This document shows positions 62,883-64,000 of a DNA stretch of 64,000 nucleotides, piece after piece. This DNA comes from Streptomyces coacervatus (lineage in GTDB: Bacteria; Actinomycetota; Actinomycetes; Streptomycetales; Streptomycetaceae). Made by a program: the position numbers and the translations under genes. Within the stretch, counting starts at the first letter, position 1, and the number at the start of each line of letters is the position of its first letter. The notes beneath the pieces are model-generated. The model saw nothing but the letters and a program-made list of their open reading frames with translations, was not told the DNA's origin and searched no databases. Location of the stretch: assembly GCF_029223485.1 (NCBI RefSeq), contig NZ_JARHTP010000004.1:496001-560000 (forward strand), in the 5' to 3' direction.

Positions 62883-63634
62883 TGGCCCACCGGCCTCAGG
62901 CGCAGGCCCTGCATTCCGCCGTCCACGGCGAGTGACGTGCCGGTGGTGGCACCGGACAGCGGACTGGCCAAGTAGGCGATGGCGCCCGCGACTTCGGCCG
63001 CGCTGACCAGGCGGCCGGTGGGCTGGCGGGCCTCCAGTGCGGCGCGTTCGGCGGCCGGGTCGTCGGCCGCGTCCAGCAGGCGGCCGACCCACGGGGTGTC
63101 CGCCGTGCCGGGGTTGACGCAGTTGACGCGGATGCCCTCGCGGACGTGGTCGGCGGCCATGGCGAGGGTCAGCGAGTACACCGCGCCCTTGCTGGCGCAG
63201 TACAGCGCCCGTTGCGGGAGGCCGGCCGTGGCGCCGATGGAGCAGGTGTTGACGATCGCCGCGTGCTGCGACCGGCGCAGGTGGGGCAGCGCGGCGCGGG
63301 CGACGCGGACCATGCCGATCACGTTGACGTCCAGGACGCGGTGCCACTCGGCGTCGTTGTTGTCCTCGACGGTGCCCCGGGCGCCGGTGCCCGCGTTGTT
63401 GATCACGATGTCGAGGCCACCGAGCTCGGTGACCGCCGCGGCGACCGCCTCCCGTACGGATGTGTCGTCGGTGACGTCGGCCCGGTAGGCCAGCAGCGGC
63501 TTGTCGACCGAGGTCGGGTCGAGGTCCAGGACGGCGACCTGGGCGCCGCGGGCGGCGAGGAGTTCGGCCGTCGCCCGCCCGATGCCGGAGGCCCCGCCCG
63601 TGACCAGGGCCCTCAGCCCCTCGAAGTCGCTCAT
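62879..63634 (-). CDS. SDR dehydrogenase, likely 2-keto-3-deoxy-L-fuconate dehydrogenase
   Basis: A 251-residue classical SDR. The cofactor motif [12 protein letters not shown], and the active-site TCSIGATAG...YCASK (Ser, Tyr, Lys) are intact. In the non-phosphorylating route this enzyme oxidises 2-keto-3-deoxy-L-fuconate at C4. The assignment rests on operon context, since SDR substrate cannot be read from sequence alone. Its ATG overlaps the stop of the dehydratase gene. Confidence 0.83.
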   Translation of the reverse strand: MSDFEGLRALVTGGASGIGRATAELLAARGAQVAVLDLDPTSVDKPLLAYRADVTDDTSVREAVAAAVTELGGLDIVINNAGTGARGTVEDNNDAEWHRVLDVNVIGMVRVARAALPHLRRSQHAAIVNTCSIGATAGLPQRALYCASKGAVYSLTLAMAADHVREGIRVNCVNPGTADTPWVGRLLDAADDPAAERAALEARQPTGRLVSAAEVAGAIAYLASPLSGATTGTSLAVDGGMQGLRLRPVGQ

Positions 63635-64000
63635 GCGGCCCGTCCTTTCTTCTCGTCGAGGTCGGCGGCCCAGAATGTACCGCCGGGGAAGGTGTACCGC
63701 GCGATGGACTCCGGTCGCATGGCGGCCGAGAAGCCCGGCGCGGTGGGTGCCGTGTAGTGACCCTCGCGGATCACCACCGGGTCGAGGAAGTGGTCGTGCA
63801 GATGGTCGACGTACTCGATGACCCGGTCCTCGGTGGTGCCGGAGACCGCCACGTAGTCGAACATCGACAGATGCTGCACGAGTTCGCACAGGCCGACGCC
63901 GCCCGCATGCGGGCAGACCGGTACGCCGAACTTGGCGGCGAGCAGCAGGATCGCGAGGTTCTCGTTGACGCCGCCGACACGGGCCGCGTCGATCTGGACG
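63631..64000 (-). CDS. L-fuconate dehydratase, C-terminal part (runs off window)
   Basis: The last 122 codons of an enolase-superfamily acid-sugar dehydratase. The fragment reads [38 protein letters not shown] and [20 protein letters not shown], a close match in style to L-fuconate dehydratase; the histidine in CPHAGG is the expected late catalytic residue. The 5' end lies beyond position 64000. The stop overlaps the SDR ATG. It converts L-fuconate to 2-keto-3-deoxy-L-fuconate. Confidence 0.85.
   Translation of the reverse strand, partial: VQIDAARVGGVNENLAILLLAAKFGVPVCPHAGGVGLCELVQHLSMFDYVAVSGTTEDRVIEYVDHLHDHFLDPVVIREGHYTAPTAPGFSAAMRPESIARYTFPGGTFWAADLDEKKGRAA

Overview
The window is a stretch of high-GC actinobacterial chromosome, almost certainly from a Streptomyces. 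The evidence is the extreme third-position GC, the many GTG and TTG starts, ATGA/GTGA stop-start overlaps, hairpin terminators without U-runs, and typical Streptomyces families (DUF574-type methyltransferases, DUF6777, MmyB regulators, class F sortase, LysX, PAS-GAF-PP2C phosphatases). From memory, the block olsA-olsB-sdhBAC-LysR-...-rmdA-lipoprotein resembles the SCO0920-SCO0930 region of S. coelicolor; I could not check this. No rRNA, tRNA, CRISPR array or classical biosynthetic cluster is visible.

Layout. 1-3.8 kb: a zinc-starvation operon (cysteine-free L32 and a CobW-type metallochaperone GTPase behind a Zur-like box), followed without a gap by a patatin phospholipase and a membrane protein. 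3.8-9.4 kb: an LLM monooxygenase, a divergent MmyB regulator/FMN reductase pair, a short UvrA-like ATPase and a P-loop kinase. 9.5-14.7 kb: a catalytic-half alanyl-tRNA synthetase paralogue, a metallo-beta-lactamase-fold (MBL) hydrolase, a decayed FG-GAP surface protein, a PEBP protein, and a ferredoxin-MBL fusion divergent from a MarR regulator. 14.7-21 kb: ornithine-lipid genes olsB/olsA, a second-type succinate dehydrogenase sdhCAB and a LysR regulator. 21-25.6 kb: PRC-barrel protein, small membrane protein, MFS exporter, a GH18 chitinase with a DasR-like site, and an F420-type oxidoreductase.

25.7-36 kb is a signalling and envelope region. A methyltransferase, the c-di-GMP protein RmdA and a Ser/Thr kinase form one operon. 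After them come a two-repeat lipoprotein, a proline-rich surface protein, a DUF4239 protein, two small C-terminally anchored surface proteins, a class F sortase and a polysaccharide deacetylase. 36-42.8 kb holds lysX, a universal stress protein, an L,D-transpeptidase, a lipoprotein and a YihY/BrkB protein.

42.8-45.6 kb is a mobile-DNA island: a MITE-like element, an IS701-type element with CTAG target duplication and a frameshifted transposase, and relics of related elements around a small secreted protein and a membrane-anchored mycoredoxin-like protein. The stop codon of the next gene, a WYL regulator, lies inside an IS-end sequence.

45.6-60.7 kb: WYL regulator and esterase, lipoprotein, a MarR/hydrolase pair with two identical-geometry operators, CapA protein, ECF sigma and zinc anti-sigma factors, an Fpg/Nei glycosylase, a multi-domain phosphatase, a DUF6777 lipoprotein, a lipase maturation factor and a sensor Ser/Thr kinase. 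60.7-64 kb: a tightly overlapping operon for non-phosphorylating L-fucose breakdown, cut by the window end.
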